A stretch of 64,000 bases of DNA from Orychophragmus violaceus (GCA_030180135.1 CM058235.1:94731006-94795005); one strand, 5' to 3'. Positions 1 to 13,182 are shown, counted from the stretch's first letter. Notes: a model not told the origin generated them from the letters alone. A program made the numbers and translations.

Positions 1-2210
1 TCTTCCCAGGTCATGGAAACTTGCATTTTGGCCAGGATAATCCATCATGTTAGTCAGTATGGCCGAGATAGTACTTCCCGTCAGTTCGTTTCCATCCCGT
101 CAGTCATTCCGTCCGCGAGAATGCTAGTCTTTTTTTGTTTTGGACGAGGGATTCCACACCTTGCGTCATTTTGGGTGGTTTTTGGACTTAGGATCCTTCC
201 CGGCGGTGCATCCGGTCAGGATAATCCATCCCGTCAGTCATTATGGCCGAGACAGTCTTTCCCGTCAGTTCGTTTCCATCCCGTCAGTAGTTATGGCCAC
301 GAGAATGCTAGTCCTTGGTAGTTTTGGCCTAGGGATTCCACACCTTACGTACATTAGGGTGGTTTTTGGTCTTAGAATCCTTCCCGGTGGTGCATCTGGT
401 CAGGATAATCCAACACGTCAGTCAATACGGCCGAGATAGTCCTTCCCGTCATTTTGTTTCCATCCCGTCAATCAGTATGGCCGAGATAGTCCTTCCCATC
501 AGTTTGTTCCATCCCGTCAGTCATTCTGGCCGTGAGAATGTTAGTCCTTTGTTGTTTTGGCCGAGGGATTCCACACCTTAGGTCATTTAGGGTGTTTTTT
601 TGGCCTTAGGATCCTTCCCGGCGGTTCATCTGGTCATGATAATCCATACCGTCAGTCAGTATGGCCGAGATATTCCATCCCGTCAGTCAATTAGGGGGTT
701 TTTGGCCTTATGATCTTTCCCCCCGTGCTTAGGATCAGTTTATCCTATCCCGTCAGTGTTTTTTCCACCAATTTCTTCACCAAACCTCTTTGTTATCCAT
801 TTGAGAGGTTTGGGTCTTGATAGTTTCAAAAAAACTCGAGTCAATTTTTTTTATGTCATGGAACACTTGTTCTCGGTAGGCTATAACCTTCCCACGGTGC
901 ATAGACGGGTTTTTCGGGTCATTTTCTTTCCACCAATTTCTTCACCAGACCTCTTTTATATCCCATTTTAAGGGTTTTGGTCGTGATAGTTTCAAAAAAA
1001 CCCGATCCAATTCTTCCCAGGTCATGGAAACTTGCATGTTGGCCTTAGAATCCTTCACGGCGGTGCATCTGGTCAGGATAATCCAACATGTTAGTCAGTA
1101 TGGCCGAGATAGTACTTCCCGTCAGTTCGTTTCCATCCTGTCAGTCATTCCGTCCGCGAGAATGCTAGTCTTTATTGTTTTGGCCGAGGGATTCCACACC
1201 TTGCGTCATTTTGGGTGGTTTTTGGACTTAGGATCCTTCCCGGCGGTGCATCCGGTCTGGATAATCCATCCCGTCAGTCATTATGGCCGAGACAGTCTTT
1301 CCCGTCAGTTCGTTTCCATCCCGTCAGTGGTTCTGGCCACGAGAATGCTAGTCCTTGGTAGTTTTGGCCTAGGGATTCCACACCTTACGTCCATTAGGGT
1401 GGTTTTTGGTCTTAGGATCCTTCCCGTCGGTACATCCGGTCATGATAATCCATCCTGTCAGTTAGTATGGCCGAGATAGTCATTCCCGTCATTTTGTTTC
1501 CATCCTGTCAGTCAGTATGGCCGAGATAGTCCTTCCCGTCAGTTCGTTTCCATCCCGTTAGTCATTCTGGCCGCGAGAATGCTAGTCCTTTATTTTTTTT
1601 GGCCGATGGATTCCACACCTTACGTCATTTAGGGTGGTTTTTGGCCTTAGGATCCTTCCCGGCGGTTCATCCGGTCATGATAATCCATCCCGTCAGTTAG
1701 TATGGCCGAGATATTCCTTCCCGTCAGTCCATTAGGGGGTTTTTGAACTTAGGATCCTTCCCCCGGTGGATAGGATCAGTTTATCCTATCCCGTCATTGT
1801 TTTTTCCACCAATTTCTTCACCAGACCTCTTTGTTATCCATTTGAGAGGTTTGGGTCTTGATAGTTTCAAAAAAAACTCGATTCAATTTTTTTCGGGTCA
1901 TGGAACCTTGGTTCTCGGGATACGGGTTTTTCGGGTCATTTTTTCCACCAATTTCTTCTTCAGACCTCTTTTATATCCCATTTTAATGGTTTTGGTCGTG
2001 ATAGTTTCAAAAAAACTCGATCCAGTTCTTCCCGAGTCATGGAAACTTGTATTTTGGCCTTAGAATCCTTCTCGGCGGTGTATCTGGTCAGGATAATCCA
2101 TCCAGTCAGTCAGTATGGCCGAGATAGTCCTTCCCGTCACTTCGTTTCCATCCCGTCAGTGGTTCTGGCCGCGAGAATGCTAGTCCTTGGTATTTTTGGC
2201 CCAGTGATTT
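1..2210 (+). repeat. Satellite array, forward block 1
   Basis: Complex tandem satellite in F orientation. A monomers recur with 'aatgctagtc' at about 1161, 1344 and 1578, giving spacings of 183 and 234 bp; the longer form holds an extra ~51-bp 'cagtatggccgagatagtcc' sub-repeat. B monomers start at about 769 and 934, 165 bp apart. One full unit is about 1.02 kb. The block runs off the left edge and ends where low-copy sequence begins. No gene is supported; open frames here are repeat translations lacking any recognisable domain. Confidence 0.93.
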
Positions 2211-2333
2211 CACTAAGTGATAGTGATTAAATTACTAAGTATTTATTTCAAACCTCGACATGAGATTTTATAAATACTTGAAAATATTTGGGGTGTTTTA
2301 TCTTTTTCTGTCATCTTTTGTACGAGGACAAAC

Positions 2334-2708
2334 GTGATTTGGCGGGATAGAATTTCTTCGAGTCACCGTCCACTATTTTTCCGCATCCGAGATCTCGCCG
2401 GCAGCTTATTCACCTTAGCGGATGAGGCATTTTTGGCCCACATGGAGCAAGGACCACAAGTGTCGGCCTATGTGTTCACGAGTTCCCCGGTGAAGGAGAT
2501 GACGCGAACAACATTTTAAGCAAAGCCACAGATATTCCTTTTGTTTAGGTACGCAACACAAGCCCATGATCTGGTCAACGAGCAATACACTGCTCGTAAA
2601 GAAACTGAGAAGGATAGGTGGTCTGTAGTTGGGTGCGCGAGCACATAGCCTACAAACACTAGCTATCCGATTGCCACTCATACGCCGAACGTTCAGTTGG
2701 CCCGCTAA
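2334..2708 (+). pseudogene. Broken reading frame of unknown protein in U1
   Basis: An open frame from the ATG at 2334 stops at TAA 2517-2519. The same frame then continues through 'AKPQIFLLFRYATQAH', meets another stop near 2648 and ends at TAA 2706-2708. The text is hydrophilic, with a run resembling 'NEQYTARKETEKDRW', so this strand looks more protein-like than the other. The inverted copy at 29560-29933 reads through both internal stops but has a one-base loss upstream, so the two copies are broken at different places. No domain is recognised. The opposite strand also carries 102-aa and 70-aa open frames here, which I regard as less likely. Confidence 0.4.
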
Positions 2709-2975
2709 CGCCAATCGTTCCAACCACTCTCCGCACTAAATCAAGAAGAGCGCCGAGAAGACGGACGAAACCAAGCAGAAGCCGCACATGCGCCAAAATA
2801 GGGCGAAAGATTGGTCGCCGTAAAAGTTGCCGGAAAAGTCACCGGAAAATTTTTTCGGCGACGTCCCGATGGCCGGACATCATCCCACGGTCGATCGGCC
2901 AACATCCATCCCTGTGCATAAGAAATCGCAACCAGCCCATGCCCACTGCCCACGCCCCTGAGGAGTATGCCTACC

Positions 2976-2985
2976 CCTTATATAG
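2976..2985 (-). promoter_or_regulatory. TATA-like site in U1
   Basis: On the minus strand the sequence reads CTATATAAGG, a good match to a plant TATA box. The inverted copy U2 retains it on the plus strand at 29283-29292. It points away from the broken frame described at 2334-2708 and towards GC-rich sequence with a small open frame (2741-2953, minus). Nothing else confirms a promoter. Confidence 0.25.
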
Positions 2986-3370
2986 TCCTTATGACATTCT
3001 TCAGTCTTGCACCAGTAGACATTGATTGTGTTCCTAGAGTATTTTTAATGTAAAAAAAAAATACTTGGAATTTCGATATGATTTTTTGCAGGCTTCATAA
3101 GGATTATGAGACTGATTTTCCAAAAACATTTCATAACTTTATGTTGATTCTAGCTATGACTTTTGTGGCATAAAAAAGATCGGGTTTTCGTTGCTTTTTG
3201 AGGCACCAAACTCTCTTTTGATTCACCAATGACACTCTAAAACCTTCATTGGTATATATGTGATGTTTCCTTTCAGAAACTTTTGTTTCATTTCAAAGAT
3301 TTTTGTACTTTTGACTGAGACTTGTTCGCGATCGATAAATTTTGCCTTTACGGCCAAATCTTTAGTTTGA

Positions 3371-4576
3371 GTGATTTTTTCACCAATTTCTTCACCGTAC
3401 CTCGTTAATATCCATTTGAGGGGTTTGGGTCGTGGTAGTTTAAAAAAAAACTCGACCCAATTCTTTCCGGGTCATGGAAACTTGCATTTTGGCCTTAGGA
3501 TCCATCCCCCGGTGCATAGGATCAGTTTATCCTATCCCGTCAGTTTTTTTTCCACCAATTTCTTCACCAGACCTCTTTGTTATCCATTTGTGAGGTTTGG
3601 ATCTTGCTAGTTTTAAAATAACTCGAGTCAATTTTTTTTGGGTCATGGAACTTTGGTTCTCGGTAGGCTATAACCTTCCCACGGTGCATAGACTGGTTTT
3701 TCAGGTCATTTTTTCCACCAATTTCTTCACCAGACCTCCTTTATATCCCATTTTAAGGGTTTTGGTCGTGATAGTTTCAAAAAAAACTCGATCCAATTCT
3801 TCCTAGGTTATGGAAACTTGCATTTTGGCCTTAGAATCCTTCCCGGCGGTGCATCTGGTCAGGATAATCCATCACGTCAGTCACTATGGCCAAGATAGTC
3901 CTTCCCGTCAGTTCGTTTCCATCCCGTCAGTCATTTTGGGTGGTTTTTGGACTTAGGATCCTTCCCGGCGTTGCATCCGGTCAGGATAATCCATCCCGTC
4001 AGTCATTATGGCCGAGACAGTCTTTCCCGTCATTTTATTTCCGTCCCGTCAGTGGTTCTGGCCGCGAGAATGCTAGTCCTTGGTAGTTTTGGCCCGGGGA
4101 TTCCACACCTCACGTCCATTAGGGTGGTTTTTGGTCTTAGGATCCCTCCCGTCGGTGCATCCGATCAGGATAATCCATCCCGTCAGTCAGTATGGCCGAG
4201 ATAGTCCTTCCCGTCAGTTCGTTTCCATCCCGTCAGTCATTCTGGCCGCGAGAATGCTAGTCCATTGTTGTTTTGGCCGAGGGATTCCACACCTTACGTC
4301 ATTTAGGGTGGTTTTTGGCCTTAGGATCCTTTCTGGCGGTTCATCATGTCATGATAATCCATCCCATCAGTCAGTATGACCGAGATATTCCTTCCCGTCA
4401 GTCCATTAGGGGGTTTTTAGCCTTAGGATCCTTCCCCCGGTGGATAGGATCAGTTTATCCTATCCCGTCATTGTTTTTTCCCCCAATTTCTTCACCAGAC
4501 CTCTTTGTTATCCATTTGAGAGGTTTGGGTCTTGATAGTTTCAAAAAAACTCGAGTCAATTTTTTTCGGGTCATGG
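3371..4576 (+). repeat. Satellite array, forward block 2
   Basis: F-orientation satellite directly after U1: a B pair, then A monomers, then a B monomer ending at a patchwork junction. From about 3473 ('gtcatggaaacttgc') the block is the apparent parent of the three later F blocks starting at 12030, 16198 and 20369. They share variants such as 'tttgtgaggtttggatcttgctag' at the same offset (8557 bp to the first). Confidence 0.88.
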
Positions 4577-4660
4577 AAACGATTTTTTTCGAGTCAATTA
4601 CCCGGTCTTGATAGTTTCAAAAACCCGGTGCATAGGATCAATTTTTTCGAGTCAATTACC
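4577..4660. other. F-to-R patchwork junction J1
   Basis: Between F and R satellite lie about 85 bp built from short pieces of the repeat out of order. 'ttttttcgagtcaatta' occurs twice (around 4584 and 4642), separated by 'cttgatagtttcaaaaa' and 'cccggtgcataggatca'. After it the sequence continues in R orientation at 'ccaaggactagc'. The same patchwork is at 13183-13267, 17351-17435 and 21521-21605. Confidence 0.85.
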
Positions 4661-7600
4661 AAGGACTAGCATTCTCGCGGCCAGAACAACTGATGGGATG
4701 GAAACGAACTGACGGGAAAGACTGTCGCGGCCATAATGACTGACGGGATGGATTATCCTGACCAGATGCACCGCCAGGAAGGATTCTAAGGCCAAAATGT
4801 TAGTTTCCATGACCCGAGAAGAATTGGATCGAGTTTTTTTGAAACTATCATGACCAAAACCCTTAAAATGGGATATAAAAGAGGTCTGGTGAAGAAATTT
4901 GTGGAAAAAAAAATGACCCGAAAAACCCGTCTATGTACTGTGGGAAGGTTCCATGACCCAAAAAAATTGACTCGAGTTTTTCGAAACTATCAAGACCCAA
5001 ACGTCTCAAATGGATAACAAAGAGATCTGGTGAAGAAATTGGTGGAAAAAACACTTACGGGATAGGATAAACTGATCTTATCCACCGGGGGAAGGATCTG
5101 AAGGCCAAAACCCCCTAATGGACTGACGAGAAGGAATATCTCGGCCAAAACAACCAAGGACTAGCATTCTCGCGGCCAGAACCACTGACGGGATGGAAAA
5201 GAACAGACAGGAAGGACTATCTCGGCCATACTGACTGACGGGATGGATCATCCTGACCAGATGCACCGCCGGGAAGGTTTCTAAGGCCAAAATGCAAGTT
5301 TCCATGACCCGGGAAGAATTGGATCGAGTTTTTTTAAAAACTATCACGACCAAAACCCTTAAAATGGGATATAAAAGAGGTCTGTTGAGGAAATTGGGGG
5401 GGAAAAATTGACCCAAAAAACCCGTCTATGCACCGTGGGAAGGCTATAGCCTACCGAGAACGAAGGTTCCATGACCCGAAAAAAATTGACTCGAGTTTTT
5501 TTGAAACTATCAATACCCAAACCTCTCAAATGGATAACAAAGAGGTCTGGTGAAGAAATTGGTGGAAAAAACAATGACGGGATAGGATAAACTGATCCTA
5601 TCCACCGGGGGAAGGATCCTAAGGCTAAAAACCCCCTAATGGACTGACGGGAAGGAATATCTCGGCCATACTGACTGACGGGATGGATTATCATGACCGG
5701 ATGAACCGCCAGGAAGGATCCTAAGGCCAAAAACCACCTTAAATGACGTAAGGTGTGGAATCCCCCGGCCAAATCAACAATGGACTAGCATTCTCGCGGC
5801 CAGAATGACTGACTAGATGGAAACAAACTGACGGGAAGGACTATCTCGGCCATAATGACTGACGGGATGGAAAAAAATGACGGGAAGGACTATCTCGGCC
5901 ATACTGACTGACAGGATGGATTATCCTGACCGGATGCACCGACGGGAGGGATCCTAAGAACAAAAACCACCCTAATGGACGTAAGGTGTGGAATCCCTCG
6001 GCCAAAACTACCAAGGACTAGCATTCTCGCGGCCAGAACCACTGATGGGATGGAAACGAACTGACGGGAAAGACTGTCGCGGCCATAATGACTGACGAGA
6101 TGGATTATCCTGACCGGATGCAACACCGGGAAGGATCCTAAGTCCAAAAACCACCAAAAATGACGTAAGGTGTTGAATCCCTCGGCCAAAACAACAAAGG
6201 ACTAGCATTCTCGCGGCTAGAATGACTGACGGGGTGGAAACGAACTGACGGGAAGGACTATCTCGGCCATACTGACTGATGGGATGGAAACAAAATGACG
6301 GAATGGACTATCTCGGCCGTACTGACTGACAGGATGGATTATCCTGACCGGATGCACCGACGGGAAGGATTCTAAGACCAAAAACCACCCTAATGGACCT
6401 AAGGTGTGGAATCCCTGGGCCAAAACTACCAAGGACTAGCATTCTCGCGGCCAGAACCACTGACGGGATGGAAAAGAACTGACGGGAAAGACTGTCTCGA
6501 CCATAATGACTGACGGGATGGATTATCCTGACCGGATGCACCGGCGGGAAGGATCCTAAGTCCAAAAACCACCCAAAATGACGTAAGGTGTGGTATCCCT
6601 CGGCCAAATGACTGACGGGATGGAAACGAACTGACGGGAAGGGCTATCTCGGCCATACTGACTGACGTGATGGATTATCTTGACCAGATGCACCGCCGGG
6701 AAGGATTAAGGCCAAAATGCAAGTTTCCATGACCCGGGAAGAATTGGATCGAGTTTTTTTGAAACTATCACGACCAAAACCCTTAAAATGGGATATAAAA
6801 GAGGTCTGGTGAAGAAGTTGGTGGAAAAAATGACCCGAAAATCCGTATATGCATAGTGGGAAGGTTATAGCCTACTGAGAACCAAGGTTCCATGACCCGA
6901 AAAAAATTGACTCGATTTTTTTGAAACTATCACGACCCAAACCTCTAAAATAGATAACAAAGAGGTCTGGTGAAGAAATTGGTGAAAAAAACAATGACGG
7001 GATAGGATAAACTGATCATTGTTAGTTTCCATGACCCGAGAAGAATTGGATCGAGTTTTTTTGAAACTATCATGACCAAACCCTTAAAATGGGATATAAA
7101 AGAGGTTTGGTGAAGAAATTTGTGGAAAAAAAATGACCCGAAAAACCCGTCTATGTACCGTGGGAAGGTTCCATGACCCAAAAAAATTGACTCGAGTTTT
7201 TTGAAACTATCAAGACCCAAACGTCTCAAATGGATAACAAAGAGGTCTGGTGAAGAAATTGGTGGAAAAAACACTTACGGGATAGGATAAACTGATCTTA
7301 TCCACCGGGGGAAGGATCCTAAGGCCAAAACCCCCTAATGGACTGACGAGAAGGAATATCTCGGCCAAAACAACCAAGGACTAGCATTCTCGCGGCCAGA
7401 ACCACTGACGGGATGGAAAAGAACAGACAGGAAGGACTATCTCGGCTATACTGACTGACGGGATGGATCATCCTGACCAGATGCACCGCCGGGAAGGATT
7501 CTAAGGCCAAAATGCAAGTTTCCATGACCCGGGAAGAATTGGATCGAGTTTTTTTTAAAACTATCACGACCAAAACCCTTAAAATGGGATATAAAAGAGG

Positions 7601-10600
7601 TCTGTGGAGGAAATTGGGGGGAAAAATTGACCCAAAAAACCCGTCTATGCACCGTGGGAAGGCTATAACCTACCGAGAACGAAGGTTCCATGACCCGAAA
7701 TTAATTGACTCGAGCTTTTTTGAAACTATCAATACCCAAACCTCTCAAATGGATAACAAAGAGGTCTGGTGAAGAAATTGGTGGAAAAAACAATGACGGG
7801 ATAGGATAAACTGATCCTATCCACCGGGGGAAGGATCCTAAGGCTAAAAACCCCCTAATGGACTGACGGGAAGGAATATCTCGGCCATACTGACTGATGG
7901 GATGTATTATCATGACCGGATGAACCGCCAGAAAGGATCCAAAGGCCAAAAACAACCCTAAATGACGTAAGGTGTGGAATCCCTCGGCCACAACAACAAT
8001 GGACTAGCATTCTCGCAGCCAGAATAACTGACTGGATGGAAACGAACTGACGGGAAAGACTATCTCGGCCATAATGACTGACGGGATTGAAAAAAAATGA
8101 CGGGAAGGACTATCTCGGCCATACTGACTGACGGGATGGATTATTCTGACCGGATGCACCAACGGGAGGGATCCTAAGAACAAAAACCACCCTAATGGAC
8201 GTAAGGTGTGGAATCCCTCGGCCAAAACTACCAAGGACTAGCATTCTCGCGGCCAGAACCACTGATGGGATGGAAACGAACTGACGGGAAAGACTGTCGC
8301 GGCCATAATGACTGACGAGATGGATTATCCTGACCGGATGCAACACCGGGAAGGATCCTAAGTCCAAAAACCACCAAAAATGACGTAAGGTGTTGAATCC
8401 CTCGGCCAAAACAACAAAGGACTAGCATTCTCGCGGCCAGAATGACTGACGGGGTGGAAACGAACTGACGGGAAGGACTATCTCGGCCATACTGACTGAT
8501 GGGATGGAAACAAAATGACGGAATGGACTATCTCGGCCGTACTGACTGACAGGATGGATTATCCTGACCGGATGCACCGACGGGAAGGATTCTAAGACCA
8601 AAAACCACCCTAATGGACCTAAGGTGTGGAATCCCTGGGCCAAAACTACCAAGGACTAGCATTCTCGCGGCCAGAACCACTGACGGGATGGAAACGAACT
8701 GACGGGAAAGACTGTCTCGACCATAATGACTGACGGGATGGATTATCCTGACCGGATGCACCGGCGGGAAGGATCCTAAGTCCAAAAACCACCCAAAATG
8801 ACGTAAGGTGTGGTATCCCTCGGCCAAATGACTGACGGGATGGAAACGAACTGACGGGAAGGACTATCTCGGCCATACTGACTGACGTGATGGATTATCT
8901 TGACCAGATGCACCGCCGGGAAGGATTAAGGCCAAAATGCAAGTTTCCATGACCCGGGAAGAATTGGATCGAGTTTTTTTGAAACTATCACGACCAAAAC
9001 CTTAAAATGGGATATAAAAGAGGTCTGGTGAAGAAGTTGGTGGAAATAATGACCCGAAAATCCGTATATGCATAGTGGGAAGGTTATAGCCTACTGAGAA
9101 CCAAGGTTCCATGACCCGAAAAAAATTGACTCGATTTTTTTGAAACTATCACGACCCAAACCTCTAAAATAGATAACAAAGAGGTCTGGTGAAGAAATTG
9201 GTGAAAAAAACAATGACGGGATAGGATAAACTGATCATTGTTAGTTTCCATGACCCGAGAAGAATTGGATCGAGTTTTTTTTAAACTATCATGACCAAAC
9301 CCTTAAAATGGGATATAAAAGAGGTTTGGTGAAGAAATTTGTGGATAAAAAATGACCCGAAAAACCCGTATATGTACCGTGGGAAGGTTCCATGACCCAA
9401 AAAAATTGACTCGAGTTTTTTGAAACTATCAAGACCCAAACGTCTCAAATGGATAACAAAGAGGTCTGGTGAAGAAATTGGTGGAAAAAACACTTACGGG
9501 ATAGGATAAACTGATCTTATCCACCGGGGGAAGGATCCTAAGGCCAAAAACCCCCTAATGGACTGACGAGAAGGAATATCTCGGCCAAAACAACCAAGGA
9601 ATAGCATTCTCGCGGCCAGAACCACTGACGGGATGGAAAAGAACAGACAGGAAGGACTATCTCGGCCATACTGACTGACGGGATGGATCATCTTGACCAG
9701 ATGCACCGCCGGGAAGGATTCTAAGGCCAAAATGCATGTTTCCATGACCCGGGAAGAATTGGATCGAGTTTTTTTTAAAACTATCACGATCAAAACCCTT
9801 AAAAGGGATATAAAAGAGGTCTGTTGAGGAAATTGGGGGAAAAAAATTGACCCAAAAAACCCGTCTATGCACCGTGGGAAGGTTATAGCCTACCGAGAAC
9901 GAAGGTTCCATGACCCGAAAAAAATTGACTCGAGTTTTTTTGAAACTATCAATACCCAAACCTCTCAAATGGATAACAAAGAGGTCTGGTGAAGAAATTG
10001 GTGGAAAAAACAATGACGGGATAGGATAAACTGATCCTATCCACCGGGGGAAGGATCCTAAGGCTAAAAACCCCCTAATGGACTGACGGGAAGGAATATC
10101 TCTGCCATACTGACTGACGGAATGGATTATCATGACCGGATGAACCGCCATGAAGGATCCTAAGGAAAAAAACCACCTTAAATGAAGTAAGGTGTGGAAT
10201 CCCTCGGCCAAAACAACAATGGACTAGCATTCTCGCGGCCAGAATGACTGACTGGATGGAAACGAACTGACGGGAAAGACTATCTCGGCCATAATGACTG
10301 ACGGGATGGAAAAAAAATGACGGGAAGGACTATCTCGGCCATACTGACTGACGGGATGGATTATCCTGACCGGATGCACCGACGGGAGGGATCCTAAGAC
10401 CAAAAACCACCCTAATGGACGTAAGGTGTGGAATCCCTCGGCCAAAACTACCAAGGACTAGCATTCTCGGGGCCAGAACCACTGATGGGATGGAAACGAA
10501 CTGACGGGAAAGACTGTCGCGGCCATAATGACTGACGAGATGGATTATCCTGACCGGATGCAACACCGGGAAGGATCCTAAGTCCAAAAACCACCAAAAA

Positions 10601-12028
10601 TGACGTAAGGTGTTAAATCCCTCGGCCTCAACAACAAAGGACTAGCATTCTCGCGGCCAGAATGACTGACGGGGTGGAAACGAACTGACGGGAAGGACTA
10701 TCTCGGCCATACTGACTAATGGGATGGAAAAAAAATAACGGAATGGACTATCTCGGCCGTACTGACTGACGGGATGGATTATCCTGACCGGATGCACCGA
10801 CAGGAAGGATCTTAAGACCAAAAACCACCATAATGGACCTAAGGTGTGGAATCCCTGGGCCAAAACTACCAAGGACGAGCATTCTCGCTGCCAGAACCAC
10901 TGACGGGATGGAAACGAACTAACGGGAAAGACTGTCTCGACCATAATGACTGACGGGATGGATTATCCTGACCGGATGCACCGGCGGTAAGGATCCTAAG
11001 TCCAAAAACCACCCAAAATGACGTAAGGTGTGGTATCCCTCGGCCAAAACAAAAAAGACTAGAATTCTTGCGGACAGAATGACTGACGGGATGGAAACGA
11101 ACTGACGGGAAGGACTATCTCGGCCATACTGACTGACGTGATGGATTATCTTGACCAGATGCACCGCCGGGAAGGATTAAGGCCAAAATGCAAGTTTCCA
11201 TGACCCGGGAAGAATTGGATCGAGTTTTTTTTGAAACTATCACGACCAAAACCCTTAAAATGGGATATAAAAGAGGTCTGGTGAAGAAGTTGGTGGAAAA
11301 AATGACCCGAAAACCCGTCTATGCATAGTGGGAAGGTTATAGCCTACTGAGAACAAGGGTTCCATGACCCGCAAAAAATTGACTCGATTTTTTTGAAACT
11401 ATCACGACCCAAACCTCTAAAATAGATAACAAAGAGGTCTGGTGAAGAAATTGGTGGAAAAACAATGACGGGATAGGATAAACTGATCCTATCCACTGGG
11501 GAAGGATCCTAAGGCTAAAAACCACCTAATGGACTGACATGAACGAATATCTCGGCCATACTGACTGACGGGATGGATTATCATGACCGGATAAACCGCC
11601 GGGAAGGATCCTAAGGCCAAAAACCACCCTAAATGACGTAAGGTGTGGAATCTCTCGGCCAAAACAACCAAGGACTAGCATTCTCGCGGCCAGAATGACT
11701 GACTGGATGGAAACGAACTGACGGGAAGGACTATCTCGGCCATACTGACTGATGGGATGGAAACTAAATGACGGAAAGGAATATCTCGGCCGTACTAACT
11801 GATGGGATGGATTATCCTGATCGGATGCACCGACGGGAAGGATCCTAAAACCAAAAACCACCCTAATGGACCTAAGGTGTGGAATCCCTGGGCCAAAACT
11901 ACCAAGGACTACCATTCTCGCGGCCAGAACCACTGACGGTATGGAAACGAACTGACGGGAAAGACTGTCTCGGCCATAATGACTGACGGGATGCATTATC
12001 CTGACCGGATGCACCGCCGGGAAGGATC
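4661..12028 (-). repeat. Satellite array, reverse block 1
   Basis: About 7.4 kb of satellite in R orientation ('ggactatctcggcc', 'gacgggatgg'). It contains three tandem copies of a ~2.22-kb higher-order unit, followed by a further partial unit that ends in the hairpin at 12011-12070. No gene, RNA or other element is visible. Confidence 0.92.
4799..11460 (-). repeat. Three ~2.22-kb higher-order repeats
   Basis: The diagnostic start 'gttagtttccatgacccgag' recurs at about 4799, 7021 and 9241, giving periods of 2222 and 2220 bp. The copies share a fusion 'gataaactgatcattgttag' at 7013 and 9233, where a B monomer is cut and rejoined. Each copy holds two basic units. The copies differ by scattered single bases and small indels. 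The end of the third copy is approximate because its last stretch changes to a different variant near 11460. Confidence 0.8.
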
Positions 12029-12070
12029 ATGGAAACTTGCATTTTGGCCTTAAGATCCTTCCCCCGGTGC
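12011..12070. repeat. R-to-F hairpin junction, copy 1
   Basis: R satellite ends with 'gcaccgccgggaaggatc' and F satellite starts with 'atggaaacttgc'. About 25 bp later 'gatccttcccccggtgc' pairs with the first arm almost perfectly, giving an ~18-bp stem. This marks the point where orientation changes. Confidence 0.85.
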
Positions 12071-13182
12071 ATAGGATCAGTTTATCCTATCCCGTCAGTT
12101 TTTTTTTTCCACCAATTTCTTCACCAGACCTCTTTGTTATCCATTTGTGAGGTTTGGATCTTGCTAGTTTTAAAATAACTAGAGTCAATTTTTTTTGGGT
12201 CATGGAACTTTGGTTCTCGGTAGGCTATAACCTTCCCACGGTGCATAGACTGGTTTTTCAGGTCATTTTTTCCACCAATTTCTTCACCAGACCTCCTTTA
12301 TATCCCATTTTAAGGGTTTTGGTCGTGATAGTTTCAAAAAAAACTCGATCCAATTCTTCCTAGGTTATGGAAACTTGCATTTTGGCCTTAGAATTCTTCC
12401 CGGCGGTGCATCTGGTCAGGATAATCCATCACGTCAGTCACTATGACCAAGATAGTCCTTCCCGTCAGTTCGTTTCCATCCCGTCAGTCATTTTGGGTTG
12501 TTATTGGACTTAGGATCCTTCCCGGCGTTGCATCCGGTCAGGATAATCCATCCCGTCAGTCATTATGGCCGAGACAGTCTTTCCCGTCATTTCATTTCCG
12601 TCCCGTCAGTGGTTCTGGCCGTGAGAATGCTAGTCCTTGGTAGTTTTGGCCCAGGGATTCCACACCTCACGTCCATTAGGGTGGTTTTTGGTCTTAGGAT
12701 CCCTCCCGTCGGTGCATCCTGTCAGGATAATCCATCCCGTCAGTCAGTATGGCCGAGATAGTCCTTCCCGTCATTTTGTTTCCATCCCGTCAATCATTTT
12801 GGCCGAGATAGTCCTTCCCGTCAGTTCGTTTCCATCCCATCAGTCATTCTGGCCGCGAGAATGCTAGTCCATTGTTGTTTTGGCTGAGGGATTCCACACC
12901 TTACATCATTTAGGGTGGTTTTTGGCCTTAGGATCCTTCCTGGCGGTTCATCCGGTCATGATAATCCATCCCGTCAGTCAGTATGGCCGAGATATTCCTT
13001 CCTGTCAGTCCATTAGGGGGTTTTTAGCCTTAGGATCCTTCCCCCGGTGGATAGGATCAGTTTATCCTATCCCGTCATTGTTTTTTCCACCAATTTCTTC
13101 ACCAGACCTCTTTGTTATCCATTTGAGAGGTTTGGGTCTTGATAGTTTCAAAAAAACTCGAGTCAATTTTTTCGGGTCATGG
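12030..13182 (+). repeat. Satellite array, forward block 3
   Basis: F part of higher-order copy 1. It starts with a B pair, continues with A monomers and ends in a B monomer at the patchwork junction. It matches 3473-4576 nearly base for base at an offset of 8557. Confidence 0.88.

Larger units (their letters stand above)
2211..3370 (+). other. Low-copy segment U1 between satellite blocks
   Basis: About 1160 bp without A or B monomers. The same segment occurs inverted at 28897-30056 with a few percent divergence by eye. On the left the satellite stops within an A monomer ('ggcccagtgatt'); on the right it resumes within a B monomer ('caccaatttcttcacc'). The two sides are therefore in different register, and this is not a clean insertion. 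It holds a broken reading frame on the plus strand, a TATA-like site on the minus strand and AT-rich flanks. I recognise no family. A solo LTR is possible, but I see no TG/CA termini with a target duplication. Confidence 0.8.

Noticed and set aside
2211..3370. U1 as a solo LTR or DNA transposon
   Set aside because: It has a TATA-like site and LTR-like length, but I found no matching termini or target duplication, and the satellite on its two sides is out of register.
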